A stretch of 48,727 nucleotides of DNA from Caldilineaceae bacterium (GCA_026708085.1 JAPOVP010000184.1:1-48727), one strand, 5' to 3'. Shown: positions 7,139 to 16,483, numbered from the stretch's first letter. The notes: a model not told the origin generated them from the sequence alone. Translations and numbers: made by a program.

Positions 7139-9598
7139 ATGATGTTGCCCAAGCATGCCCAGGTAGTGATTATCGGCGCCGGAATCGCCGGCTGTAGCGT
7201 GGCATACCACCTGACGAAACTCGGTTGGCATGAGATCGTCGTCGTCGATCAGGGCCCGCTCTTCGAGACCGGCGGCTCCACAACGCACGCGCCGGGCCTC
7301 GTCTTCCAGATCAACGCCTCCAAAACCATGACCGAGTTCGCACGCCACAGCGTCGAGCTCTGGACCCAAATGGAGCTCGACGGTGAACCGTGCACCCGTC
7401 AGGTCGGCAGCATGGAAGTCGCCTGGACGCCCGAGCGCCTCACCGACCTCAAACGCAAGCACGGCTACGGCCTCACTTGGGGCGTGGACTGCCACCTGCT
7501 CAGCACAGAAGAGGCGCGCGCCCGCTTCCCACTCCTCTCCGACCGCATCCTCGGCGCCCTCTACGTCCCCTCCGACATCCAGACCAAGGCGACCCGTTCG
7601 GCAGAGGCGATGGCCCGCGCGGCCGAGAAAACCGGTGCCCAGTTCTTCGGCAGCGTCAAAGTGACCGGCTTTGCTACCGCCGGCGGGCGCGTCACCGCCG
7701 TGCAGACCACCCACGGTGACATCAACACAGACCTCGTCGTCGCCGCCACCGGCATCTGGGCGCCCAAAGTCGGCGGCATGGCCAGCGTGCCCATCCCGCT
7801 CTCGCCGATGCAACACCTCTACGCCGTAACCGTGCCTCTGCCCGAACTGGCCGGCGCCACCGAGGAGATATCCCTCCCCTTCCTGCGCAATCAGGACAAG
7901 GCGATGTACTTCCGGCAGGAAGGCGAGAGCATCGGGATCGGCTCCTACCTGCACGAACCGCTCCTGGTGGACGCCAACGACCTCCCCGACCGCACCAGGG
8001 ACGGAATGCCGCCAGCAGAAATGCCCTTCCCCCCGGCCCACTTCGAGGCCGCGCTGACCGCAACCGCTGAACTGATGCCCAGTCTCAAAGATGTGGAGCT
8101 GACGCGCAAACTCAACGGCATCTTCTCATTCACCAATGACGGCTTCCCCGTCCTCGGCGAATCGCCCCAACTGCCCGGCTTCTGGTCCGCCCAGGCCGTC
8201 TGGATCACACACGCCGGCGGCGTGGGCAAGGCGGTTGCCGAATGGATCGTAAACGGCGAGCCCAGCACAGACCTGCACGAGTGCGAGATCAGGCGCTTCC
8301 ACCCGCACGCCCTCAGCCGCCCCTACATCCGTGCCCGCGCCGCCCAGCAGTACCGCGAGGTCTATGACATCATCCACCCCCGCCAGCAGATGACCCACCC
8401 CCGCAACCTGCGCCTGACGCCCTTCTACGCGCGCCAGCAGGAGTTGGACGCTGTCTTCTTCGAGAACGCCGGCTGGGAACGCCCCCAATGGTACGACGCC
8501 AACCTGGCCTTGCTCGAAACACGCAATGTAAACGGCACAGCTCGCAACGACTGGGCCGCGCAGGAATGGTCGCCTGCCATCGCCGCGGAACACGCAGCCA
8601 CGCGCGAACGGGTGGCTCTCTTCGATCTGACGCCCTTCGCCATCTTTGAGATGACCGGCCCCGGCGCGCTCCCCGCTCTGCAGCGCCTGGCCGCCAACCA
8701 GATGGACAGACCCGTCGGCTCTATCACCTACACCGCCATGCTGACCCCGCGCGGCGGCATCAAGTGCGACCTGACCGTCACCCGCCTCGCCGAAGCGCGC
8801 TTTATGATCGTAACCGGCGGCTCCATGGGCCTCCACGACCTGGCCTGGATGGAGCAGCACCTGCCCGGCGACGGTTCCGCCACCTTGACCGACATATCGC
8901 CTGCCCAGTGCTGCCTCGGCCTCTGGGGCCCGCACGCCCGCGACCTGCTCAGCCGCGTCTGCGAAGACGACCTGAGCGACGCCGCCTTCCCCTACCTGAC
9001 CGCCAAACAGATAACGGTCGTCGAGGTTCCCGTCCTCGCCTTGCGCATCTCCTACGTCGGCGAACTCGGCTGGGAGCTTTACGCTCCGTTCGAGCAGGGC
9101 CTGCGCCTGTGGGATATCCTCTGGGAGGCGGGCGAACCGCTCGGCCTGATCGCGGCCGGCGGCGGCGCCTTCGACTCCCTCCGGCTCGAAAAGGGCTACC
9201 GGCTCTGGGGCCAGGACATCCACACCGAGTACAATCCTTACGAGGCCGGCATCGATTTCGCCGTGCGCATGAACAAGGGCGACTTCATCGGCCGCGATGC
9301 ACTGGCAGAGTTTCGAACACAGGGCAACACGCGCCAGCTCTGCTGCATGACCCTCGACAACCCCGACGCAGTCGTCATGGGCAAAGAGCCTATCACGGAC
9401 GCAGACCGCATCCTGGGCTACGTCACCAGCGCCAACTATGGCCACACAATCGGTCGCGGCATCGTCTACGGCTACCTGCCCAGCGACTACGCCAAAGAAG
9501 GAACCAGCGTCGACATCCTCTACTTCGACGAACGCCTGCCCGCAACAGTTGTCCGAGAGCCTCTCTACGATCCACGAGGCATAAGGATGAAGGCATAA
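7139..9598 (+). CDS. Dimethylglycine/sarcosine dehydrogenase-type flavoprotein fused to GcvT
   Basis: This protein of about 819 residues combines an N-terminal FAD-dependent D-amino-acid oxidase-type domain with a C-terminal GcvT aminomethyltransferase module, the architecture of dimethylglycine and sarcosine dehydrogenases (about 850 residues). The FAD motif GAGIAG lies at residues 13-18, and GGSTTHAPGLVFQ resembles the region carrying the covalent-FAD histidine. The GcvT part starts near residue 475 (ALFDLTPFAIFEM) and contains the folate-pocket segments SYVGELGWELY and AFDSLRLEKGYRLWG. In the family, an N-methyl group is oxidised and passed to tetrahydrofolate as 5,10-methylene-THF. Starts at 7106, 7139 and 7142 are possible; 7139 is preferred because AGGG lies just upstream, while 7106 has no ribosome site. 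Likely substrates are dimethylglycine, sarcosine or a related N-methyl compound; the precise one is not determinable. Confidence 0.88.
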   Translation: MMLPKHAQVVIIGAGIAGCSVAYHLTKLGWHEIVVVDQGPLFETGGSTTHAPGLVFQINASKTMTEFARHSVELWTQMELDGEPCTRQVGSMEVAWTPERLTDLKRKHGYGLTWGVDCHLLSTEEARARFPLLSDRILGALYVPSDIQTKATRSAEAMARAAEKTGAQFFGSVKVTGFATAGGRVTAVQTTHGDINTDLVVAATGIWAPKVGGMASVPIPLSPMQHLYAVTVPLPELAGATEEISLPFLRNQDKAMYFRQEGESIGIGSYLHEPLLVDANDLPDRTRDGMPPAEMPFPPAHFEAALTATAELMPSLKDVELTRKLNGIFSFTNDGFPVLGESPQLPGFWSAQAVWITHAGGVGKAVAEWIVNGEPSTDLHECEIRRFHPHALSRPYIRARAAQQYREVYDIIHPRQQMTHPRNLRLTPFYARQQELDAVFFENAGWERPQWYDANLALLETRNVNGTARNDWAAQEWSPAIAAEHAATRERVALFDLTPFAIFEMTGPGALPALQRLAANQMDRPVGSITYTAMLTPRGGIKCDLTVTRLAEARFMIVTGGSMGLHDLAWMEQHLPGDGSATLTDISPAQCCLGLWGPHARDLLSRVCEDDLSDAAFPYLTAKQITVVEVPVLALRISYVGELGWELYAPFEQGLRLWDILWEAGEPLGLIAAGGGAFDSLRLEKGYRLWGQDIHTEYNPYEAGIDFAVRMNKGDFIGRDALAEFRTQGNTRQLCCMTLDNPDAVVMGKEPITDADRILGYVTSANYGHTIGRGIVYGYLPSDYAKEGTSVDILYFDERLPATVVREPLYDPRGIRMKA

Positions 9599-9613
9599 AT
9601 CGTTTCTGGCTGT

Positions 9614-9655
9614 CGACCACTAAAAACTAGAAACTCAAAACTGAAAACTAACAGC
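9614..9655 (+). repeat. Degenerate heptanucleotide repeat array
   Basis: Six consecutive 7-mers fill most of the gap between two demethylase-type genes: CGACCAC, TAAAAAC, TAGAAAC, TCAAAAC, TGAAAAC and TAACAGC. Related TGACCAC/TGACAAC heptads recur at 18240, 32332, 35194, 38121 and 48631. The array ends near GGAG, the probable ribosome site of the next gene. Confidence 0.6.
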
Positions 9656-9672
9656 CACTGGAGTATTTCCAC

Positions 9673-10932
9673 ATGCAACAAACACTACTCATCGACGGCC
9701 TCAAGAACCGCCGCCTGCCCATAAACCTGCGCCAGAGCGGAAACAGCGACGCCCGCATGCTCATCTCGACCCGCATCAGGAAGTCGCCCTGGTGGCACCT
9801 GTCCAAAGCCGCCGGCTGCTGGGCCTACACCACCTACAACCACCAGTATCACCCGCGCGCCTACATCAAGCCCGAAGACGGCGGCATGCTCGCCGAATAC
9901 AAATTCCTGACCGAGCACGTCAGCATGTGGGACGTGGCCGTCGAGCGCCAGATCCAGGTCAAGGGCCCCGACGCCGCGGCGTTCGTCGACTACCTCATCA
10001 CTCGCGACGTGCACACCCTGATGCCCAACATGCGCGCCCGCTACGTCATTCTCTGCAACCAGTACGGCGGCATCATCAACGACCCTGTGCTCCTGCGCGT
10101 AGCCGACGACGAGTTCTGGTTCAGCATCTCAGACTCCGACGTTCTGCTCTGGGCCCAGGGCGTCAACGCCACCGGCCGTTTCAACGTCGAAATCCACGAG
10201 CTCGACGTATCTCCCGTCCAGATCCAGGGCCCCAAGTCCGCCCCCCTGATGGAGAAGATGTTCGGCCCCCACATCCGCGAAATCCCTTACTACGGCCTCA
10301 TCCACGAAACCCTCAACGGCCACCCCGTAACCATCTCGCGCACCGGCTTCTCCGCCGAGGTCGGCTTCGAGATCTACCTGCACAATGCCATGCTCCACGC
10401 CGACGACGTCTGGCCCTATATCCTTGAGCAGGGCGAGGAGTTCAACCTCGGCGTCATCGCGCCCAGCCACATCCGCCGCATCGAGGCCGGCATCCTCTCC
10501 TACGGCCAGGACATGGATATCGAGAACAACCCCTACGAGGTCCGTCTGGGCTGGCAGGTGGACCTGGACAAGGGCGACTTCATCGGCAAAGAGGCGCTTA
10601 CGCGGATCAAGCAGGAGGGGGTGAATCAGCGGCTGGTCGGTCTCCGCGTCGGCGGCAAGCCGATCGTCTGGTACAACGAGGACTTCTATCTGGTCAAAGA
10701 CAGCGACTCCGGCGACGACGTCGGCTACGTCACCAGCGCCTTCTGGTCACCGGCCCAGGAGTCCAACATCGCCCTGGCCGTCATGCCCCGCTCCCACTGG
10801 AAACGCGGCACCCAGGCCAAAGTCCAACTCCCCGCCGACGGCATCGTCGACGCCGAGATAGTCCGCGTCCCCTTCGTCGACCCCACCAAGGACCTGCCCA
10901 AGACGGAGCTGTTAAATGGCAGTAGCCGGTAG
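9673..10932 (+). CDS. DmdA-like GcvT-family demethylase/aminomethyltransferase
   Basis: The 419-residue protein is a stand-alone GcvT fold. It resembles dimethylsulfoniopropionate demethylase (DmdA) more than glycine-cleavage GcvT: AYTTYNHQYHP, EHVSMWDVAVERQIQVKG, GGIINDPVLLR, FWFSISDSDV and VQIQGPKSAPLMEKMFG follow the DmdA pattern as I recall it. DmdA moves a methyl group from DMSP to tetrahydrofolate. The protein is longer than DmdA (about 370) by an N-terminal extension. ATG 9673 has GGAG nine bases upstream; the internal ATG at 9757 would remove 28 residues but lacks a ribosome site. It follows the dimethylglycine-dehydrogenase-type gene by 74 bases, so the two probably form one methyl-salvage unit. 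Many DmdA relatives are not DMSP demethylases, so the substrate stays open. Confidence 0.75.
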   Translation: MQQTLLIDGLKNRRLPINLRQSGNSDARMLISTRIRKSPWWHLSKAAGCWAYTTYNHQYHPRAYIKPEDGGMLAEYKFLTEHVSMWDVAVERQIQVKGPDAAAFVDYLITRDVHTLMPNMRARYVILCNQYGGIINDPVLLRVADDEFWFSISDSDVLLWAQGVNATGRFNVEIHELDVSPVQIQGPKSAPLMEKMFGPHIREIPYYGLIHETLNGHPVTISRTGFSAEVGFEIYLHNAMLHADDVWPYILEQGEEFNLGVIAPSHIRRIEAGILSYGQDMDIENNPYEVRLGWQVDLDKGDFIGKEALTRIKQEGVNQRLVGLRVGGKPIVWYNEDFYLVKDSDSGDDVGYVTSAFWSPAQESNIALAVMPRSHWKRGTQAKVQLPADGIVDAEIVRVPFVDPTKDLPKTELLNGSSR

Positions 10933-10979
10933 AGGGGGGCGACGGACCTGATCGCTGGCACTTTGGCGGAGTAACACAA

Positions 10980-12566
10980 CTACGGCGCGATACAATATGG
11001 GAGTCCAAGCCCGTCAAAGTCGTTGTCTTTGACCTGTCGCCAGACTCCGGGTACACATCCGGTCAACCGGTTGTCCGAAAGGGACCATGATTCCAAGCCG
11101 GTAAGTTGTCCTAATTCCGGCGGAATCTCTCCACCTAGCTTGTTGTCCTTGAGATCCAAATGCTTCAGCATGGTGAGTTGTCCCAATTCCGCTGGAATTT
11201 CCCCACTTAGCAAATTGCTATAGAGATACAACGACTCGAGGTAGATGAGGTTGCCTAGTTCAGGCGGAATCGTTCCGCTCAGGTGATTGCTATCGAGGTC
11301 CAGCGATTTCAGGCTGGTAAGTTTGCCCATTTCTGCAGGAATTTCCCCACTTAAGCGGTTGCTACCGGCCCACAGTGATTTGAGGTAGATGAGGTTACCC
11401 AGTTCAGGCGGTATCGCCCCACGCAGTCTATTATCTGCGAGGTCCAAATGTCTCAGATAGGTGAGTTGTCCCAATTCCGCTGGAATCTCCCCACTTAGCT
11501 GGTTGAGATAGAGATGCAGCGATTCGAGGTAGATGAGGTTACCTAGCTCAGGCGGAATTGCCCCACTGAACCTGTTGTTTGCAAGACCTATCCATTCCAA
11601 CTCAGTTAGTTTGCCCAACTCTGGCGGAATCTCCCCACTCAGTTGGTTGCTATCGAGGTCCAGCGATTTCAGGCTGAGAAGTTTGCCCAACTCTGGCGGA
11701 ATCTCCCCACTTAAATGGTTGCTACCGCCCCGTATCGATTCCAGGCTGATGAGATTGCCTAGTTCTGGCGGAATCGATCCACTCAGTCTATTGTCTGCGA
11801 GGTCCAAATGTCTCAGATTGGTGAGTTGTCCCAATTCCGCCGGAATCTCCCCACTTAGCTGATTGAGATAGAGATACAACCATTCGAGATAGAAGAGTTC
11901 ACCCAGCTCAGGCGGAATCTCCCCACTCAGTTTGTTACTATCGAGAATCAACGTTTCGAGGTAGATGAGGTTGCCTAGTTCTGGCGGAATCTCCCCACTT
12001 AACTGGTTGCTACTGCCCCACAGCGATTCGAGGTAAATGAGGTTACCTAGCTCAGGCGGAATCTCCCCACTCAGTTCGTTGTTATTGAGATACAGCGATT
12101 CAAGGTAAATGAGGTTACCTAGCTCAGGCGGAATCTCCCCACTCAACCTGTTGTCTGCAAGACCCAGCGATTCCAATTCAGTGAGATTGCCCAACTCTGG
12201 TGGAATCGACCCACTCAAGCCGTTCGCAGAGAGATTCAGTTTGATGACGCGATCACTGCCGTCCGTGACAATACCGTACCACCTCCCGATCGGTGAGTCG
12301 GTCAGCCAGTTGTCGCTCCTCAGCCAGGAGTCGCCGTTTGTGGCTTGGTAGAGCGCGACCAACACATCTCGATCCGTGGTGGATTCCTCCGGTATCGCTC
12401 GGTCCGCGGTGGAGTTCCATGGTATCGCCTGGTCCGTGGTGGGTTCCGCTGGTATCGGCACACATGCCGCGACCATTGTGAGCGATAACCACAATGCCAA
12501 TACGGCTACAGCCCCTCTTGCAAAAGAGAAATTGCGATAAATGTCCGACATATTTCGGCGCAACAT
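10980..12566 (-). CDS. Leucine-rich-repeat lipoprotein (17 plant-type repeats)
   Basis: This surface protein of about 528 residues starts with a lipoprotein signal whose lipobox ends at Cys35. A low-complexity Pro/Thr/Asp/Glu-rich linker (TTDQAI, TTDRAI-like units) follows, then an N-terminal cap containing LYQATNGDSWLRSDNWL. Seventeen 24-residue repeats come next, with the pattern LxxLxLxxNxLSGxIPxELGNL, and a Cys-containing C-terminal end. The IP-type 24-mer is the 'plant-specific' LRR class, also found in bacteria. The start ATG at 12566 is chosen because GAGGGG lies just upstream and a promoter lies before it at 12622-12649; longer in-frame starts are preceded by no such site. DNA of the repeats is close to 47-50% GC, well below its neighbours. 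The likely role is binding of a polymer or another cell at the surface; no partner is evident. Confidence 0.85.
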   Translation of the reverse strand: MLRRNMSDIYRNFSFARGAVAVLALWLSLTMVAACVPIPAEPTTDQAIPWNSTADRAIPEESTTDRDVLVALYQATNGDSWLRSDNWLTDSPIGRWYGIVTDGSDRVIKLNLSANGLSGSIPPELGNLTELESLGLADNRLSGEIPPELGNLIYLESLYLNNNELSGEIPPELGNLIYLESLWGSSNQLSGEIPPELGNLIYLETLILDSNKLSGEIPPELGELFYLEWLYLYLNQLSGEIPAELGQLTNLRHLDLADNRLSGSIPPELGNLISLESIRGGSNHLSGEIPPELGKLLSLKSLDLDSNQLSGEIPPELGKLTELEWIGLANNRFSGAIPPELGNLIYLESLHLYLNQLSGEIPAELGQLTYLRHLDLADNRLRGAIPPELGNLIYLKSLWAGSNRLSGEIPAEMGKLTSLKSLDLDSNHLSGTIPPELGNLIYLESLYLYSNLLSGEIPAELGQLTMLKHLDLKDNKLGGEIPPELGQLTGLESWSLSDNRLTGCVPGVWRQVKDNDFDGLGLPYCIAP

Positions 12567-12621
12567 CTGACCCCTCTTTCTGTATAGGCGGTTCATAACA
12601 GACCAGCAGTTTTGCGCTGGG

Positions 12622-12649
12622 TTTATACCCCAATTCAGCTCGAATGCAA
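12622..12649 (-). promoter_or_regulatory. Promoter of the LRR lipoprotein gene
   Basis: Reading the minus strand, TTGCAT (12649-12644) and TATAAA (12627-12622) are separated by 16 bases and precede the chosen start at 12566 by about 55 bases. The location inside the upstream open frame argues that the longer start codons are not used. Confidence 0.5.
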
Positions 12650-12688
12650 CATTGGCCGAATCAAGCATACTCTCTTCGACACTGAGAA

Positions 12689-13681
12689 TCAACCCCCCAA
12701 TCCAAAGGCCTCCCCTAAATCCACCGTCGCGCCACTCGCAATCGCCCGCTTGATCCCCGCCTCAAACTGCAGTTCCTGCAAACCGGCCATTCCCGGAATC
12801 GGCGGCGGCGCCCCATCCCGCACGCTGTCCAGGTAGGCGTTAATCGCCTTGCCGAACGACGCCCGGTACTGATCCCAGCGCGAGATATCGAATGTCAGAT
12901 TGTGCCGTTCGTGGCGGCCCGTGCGGTAGTTGATCACCTCCATCTCGCCGTCCAGGTCCCGCATACTCAGCCGTCCGTGCTCATACGCGAAGGTCAACTC
13001 GTAGAGCGGCAGCTTGGGATCGATGGCGGACGTGCCGATTAGCGTGCCGGTGGCGTCGTTCACCAGGCGCGCAGCCACTGTCACGTTGCGCGCTTCATCG
13101 GCGCCCGCGCCTGGCGAGGACGCCTGCGCGCTGATGCTGGCTGCCGGCCCCATGAAGTACAGCAACAGGTCGATGCAGTGGCTCCAGCAGTTGTAATGCA
13201 CCATGCCCGTGAAATGCACCGGCTGCCCAAATTCCTCCCGTTCCACGATCTCCCGCGCCAGCCGCGTCTGGTCGAAGAAGCGGTAGTTGAACACCATCGC
13301 CGTCTCCACGCCCGCACCGTGCGCCGCCTGCATCATCGCACGCGCATCGAAGAAATCTTCCTCGACTACGTTCGCCTGCCCGTGCCGCGCCGCCAGCGGC
13401 TTCTCAAAGAAGAGCCGTTTCGGCCCGTGCGGCAGCAGCGCATTCGCCGCGTCAAGACGGTCCGTTTCTTTGGTAAAAACCAGGCAGGTGTCCGGCTCGT
13501 CCGTCATCAGGTCGGCCGCATCCGCCGCCACGCGCCCGCCGAACTGTTCCGCCACCGCCTCGGCCTTGCTGCGCGTGCGGTTCAAGTAGCTGAGCCGAAT
13601 ATCGTCTCGCTCTGTGATGTAGGGCAGATAGTTCCTCTCGGCCACGCCGCCGGTTCCCACAACAGCAATCTTCATCGTCAT
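12689..13681 (-). CDS. Gfo/Idh/MocA family oxidoreductase
   Basis: The 330-residue protein is an NAD(P)-dependent sugar or cyclitol dehydrogenase-like enzyme. The nucleotide-binding motif GTGGVAERNY lies near residue 9, and the family EKP motif (FFEKPLAAR) near residue 95, where the lysine contributes to catalysis. The C-terminal alpha/beta domain is complete. It starts 36 bases after the rhamnosidase gene and has a GAGGGG ribosome site upstream, so both are probably one minus-strand operon for breaking down a rhamnose-containing glycan and oxidising a released sugar. Two in-frame ATGs (13681 and 13675) are possible. The substrate cannot be assigned. Confidence 0.85.
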   Translation of the reverse strand: MTMKIAVVGTGGVAERNYLPYITERDDIRLSYLNRTRSKAEAVAEQFGGRVAADAADLMTDEPDTCLVFTKETDRLDAANALLPHGPKRLFFEKPLAARHGQANVVEEDFFDARAMMQAAHGAGVETAMVFNYRFFDQTRLAREIVEREEFGQPVHFTGMVHYNCWSHCIDLLLYFMGPAASISAQASSPGAGADEARNVTVAARLVNDATGTLIGTSAIDPKLPLYELTFAYEHGRLSMRDLDGEMEVINYRTGRHERHNLTFDISRWDQYRASFGKAINAYLDSVRDGAPPPIPGMAGLQELQFEAGIKRAIASGATVDLGEAFGLGG

Positions 13682-13717
13682 CCTAGTTCCCCTCAGGTCT
13701 GATTGTTCTGTTACAAG

Positions 13718-16483
13718 CTATTCTTCGACCAGGCGAAAACTGTAAGAGCCGGAGCCCACCTGGAAAGTGAAAGCGTCCCCGTTCTCCTCGCCCGCCCCGA
13801 TACCCACAACGCCCGGTCTGTACACGCCCTTCTCCCAAACCGGCTTTCCGCCCTCACTTATCGCCACCGCGCCTTGACCCATCTTGGGCACGCTGACCTC
13901 CGCCCTCGTGTTGACAGGCACGGTCACCTGCAGAGCGAACGCCCCCTCCTCGCGCTGCCAGGCCGACGCCACCGTGCCGGACTGCGTCTCGACCACAGCC
14001 TCCACATCGGTCACCCCGCCGACCACCTTGGGACTGATCGCAATCGTCCGGTAGCCAGGACTCGTCGGGCTGATCCCAGCCAGCGTACGGTAGAAAAAGA
14101 CCTCCGTGCTGCAAAACATCTTCATGTTCAGGCTCAACTCCTCCTCCGGGTCACCGTTCCACGACTCCCATACCGTCGTCGCGCCCTTGGCAATCTGCTC
14201 GCCCCAGCTCGGAAAAGTCGTCTGCGACATCAGCTCGGCCATAACCTCCGCCTGCCCGTAGCACGGCAGAGCATTCGCCAGCGCCGCCGTGCCGATGATC
14301 CCCGTCGTCAGATGCCCGTTCTGGCGCACACAGATATCCTCGACCAGGTTGGCCACAACCGCCTCCACCCTCTCCTCCCGCACCAAATCAAGATGCAGCG
14401 CCACCGCGTTCGCCGTCTGGCTCCCGCCTCCGTACTGGTTGCTCTCCTCGTCCAGAAACTCGCGATTGAACGCCTCCCTGATCTCCCCCGCCAGCGCACC
14501 GTACCGCCGCGCCTCCTCCTCCTCACCCAGCATCCGCGCCCCCTGCGCCAGGATCCACACACAGTGCTGGTAATAGGCCGTTGACGTGAGTGCCATGGGC
14601 GTATGCAGCGGCTTGAAGCTGGAAGTCCCGTCCGCCTGCGGCTCCATGTGGTCGCCCAGCCCATGGCGCATGATATGCCCTTCCGCCAGCCCGCCGTAAA
14701 ATGCCATCATACGCTTCAGCGGACCGTAATGCCTCGCCAGAACGCGCCCGTCGCCGTAGTGCCGGTAGACCTGCCACACAAAGATCGGATAAGTGCTCGC
14801 CCAGTCAATCCAGCGCAGATACGCGTCCATCGTTGCGCGCCAGTGCAGCGGTGCCACCACCGGGACATCGCCGTCCTCTCTCTGCGCATCGGCGATATCC
14901 TCCAGCCACTTCGCCCAGAAATTGGCGCTCTCAAAATTGTAAAGATAGTCCTCGGCGATAAAGCCCGGATCGCCCAGCCACGCCACCCGTTCGGAGCGGT
15001 CGGCCGCGTCCTGTGAGATGCTCTGAAAACTGCCCCGCAGCGTCCAGTGCACATTGCTGTGTATTTGGTTGTAAAGCTCGTTCGAACAGCGAAAACGGCT
15101 CCCGGTCCCCACCGCCGTGTGCACCACCCGCCCCTCCACGCTATCCAGCGCCGGCGAGCCCGGATAGCCGGTGACCTCCACATAACGGAAACTGTGCAGC
15201 GTGAAGCGTGGCTCCCATACCTCGACACCATCGCCTCTGAGCGTATAGCTGTCCGTCTGCCGTGCACTATGATGTACGCCCCCATCGCGGCCGGTCCCCT
15301 TCCTGTACGCCTCCTCAGAACCGGGCGCGTTGCACAGATTGCTGCGCGCGTCCAGCATCCCGTCCGCGTACAAACAGGTCCCGTGCCGCAGCGTGACCGT
15401 CGCGCCCGCCGGTCCCCGCACCCGCAGCCGGCACCATCCCGTGATCACCTGCCCCAGGTCGAAAATATACACACCCTCGCTCGGGCGGGTCATCCCAACC
15501 GCCGGCAGCGTCTCCATCACCCGCGCCGCCTGTATGCTCTGTGCGGTCAGCGCGCCCCCGGGCGCCTCCACAGCCACAGCCCGTTGCCAGCCTGTGTCAT
15601 CGTAACCGGGGCAGCCCCAACCCGGCCTCTCCAGGCGAGCGTCGTAACGCTCACCGTTATTGAAATCGTTATAAGTGATCGGGCCCGGAGCCGCCTTCCA
15701 CTCGCCGTCTGAAACGATGCTGACCTGCCCGCCGTCCTCGTACTCAACAATTCCTTGCAACAGCAGCCTGGGCCTATCCCCGTAAGGCGTGCGGTGACTG
15801 GGTGACGGCGGAATGTCATCCTCGGCACTATACCAGCCATGCCCCAGCATGACGCCGAAAACGTTGGCGCCTGCCTGCAACAGCTCCGTGACATCGTGGC
15901 TCTCATAAAGCACGCGCGAGCCCAATGCAACTGGCTGGTCGTTGTTGTAATACGTGTTCCCGGGGTCCAGCACGCTCCGCCCAACCTTGGAGCCGTTCAC
16001 ATACAGTTCCCCATAGCCCAGCCCCGACATGTGGACCGTCGCCCGCCGCACCGGCCTATCCACCGTGAACGCCCGCCGCAGCAGCGGTGCCGAGACCGTC
16101 CTGTCCGTCGCGCCGATCCAACTGCCCTGCCAGTCGCCGGCCTCCAACAACCCCATGCAGAACATTGCCGCCGTGCTGAATCTGCTGGCGCGCCCTTCCC
16201 CGTCCCACACCTGCACCGCCCACCAGCAACGTTCATTACTCTCTAGCGCTGCACCGTCATATTCCACGTGCGCCATCTCTGACGAGGCAACCCGGCCGCT
16301 GTCCCACTTGTCACCAACCCCCGCCAGCAGTCTAGCCTCGCTGCTTGCGACCAGAATCCGGTAGGCCGACTGCCTCTGACCGCGCGCCTTCGCATGCAGC
16401 AGCCAACTGAAGCGCGGCTGCCGCGTGTCGACGCCCACCGGATCGACGGCGTATTCACACTGTAAATCGAAAGGGGTTATCAT
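13718..16483 (-). CDS. Alpha-L-rhamnosidase (GH78)
   Basis: This large 921-residue glycosidase has the GH78 layout: an N-terminal beta-sandwich carbohydrate-binding region (CEYAVDPVGVDTRQPRFSW; ERCWWAVQVWDGEG; GDWQGSWIGA), further beta domains, an (alpha/alpha)6 barrel and a C-terminal beta domain. In the barrel near residue 490, the segment DAADRSERVAWLGDPG matches the family motif that carries the general acid. Such enzymes release terminal alpha-L-rhamnose from pectic polysaccharides, glycosides or algal and bacterial glycans. There is no signal peptide, so it likely acts in the cytoplasm on imported oligosaccharides; the adjacent divergent importer (16862-20044) is a plausible supplier. 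The length is normal for the family. Confidence 0.92.
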   Translation of the reverse strand: MITPFDLQCEYAVDPVGVDTRQPRFSWLLHAKARGQRQSAYRILVASSEARLLAGVGDKWDSGRVASSEMAHVEYDGAALESNERCWWAVQVWDGEGRASRFSTAAMFCMGLLEAGDWQGSWIGATDRTVSAPLLRRAFTVDRPVRRATVHMSGLGYGELYVNGSKVGRSVLDPGNTYYNNDQPVALGSRVLYESHDVTELLQAGANVFGVMLGHGWYSAEDDIPPSPSHRTPYGDRPRLLLQGIVEYEDGGQVSIVSDGEWKAAPGPITYNDFNNGERYDARLERPGWGCPGYDDTGWQRAVAVEAPGGALTAQSIQAARVMETLPAVGMTRPSEGVYIFDLGQVITGWCRLRVRGPAGATVTLRHGTCLYADGMLDARSNLCNAPGSEEAYRKGTGRDGGVHHSARQTDSYTLRGDGVEVWEPRFTLHSFRYVEVTGYPGSPALDSVEGRVVHTAVGTGSRFRCSNELYNQIHSNVHWTLRGSFQSISQDAADRSERVAWLGDPGFIAEDYLYNFESANFWAKWLEDIADAQREDGDVPVVAPLHWRATMDAYLRWIDWASTYPIFVWQVYRHYGDGRVLARHYGPLKRMMAFYGGLAEGHIMRHGLGDHMEPQADGTSSFKPLHTPMALTSTAYYQHCVWILAQGARMLGEEEEARRYGALAGEIREAFNREFLDEESNQYGGGSQTANAVALHLDLVREERVEAVVANLVEDICVRQNGHLTTGIIGTAALANALPCYGQAEVMAELMSQTTFPSWGEQIAKGATTVWESWNGDPEEELSLNMKMFCSTEVFFYRTLAGISPTSPGYRTIAISPKVVGGVTDVEAVVETQSGTVASAWQREEGAFALQVTVPVNTRAEVSVPKMGQGAVAISEGGKPVWEKGVYRPGVVGIGAGEENGDAFTFQVGSGSYSFRLVEE

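Noticed and set aside
8126..9445. A long open frame of 439 codons on the minus strand
   Set aside because: It is antisense to the flavoprotein-GcvT fusion. It has no recognisable motif; high GC with third-position bias creates such frames.
11100..12250. Regular 72-base repeats that could look like a CRISPR array
   Set aside because: The repeats are coding, give a continuous 24-residue LRR pattern, and have no unique spacers or cas genes.
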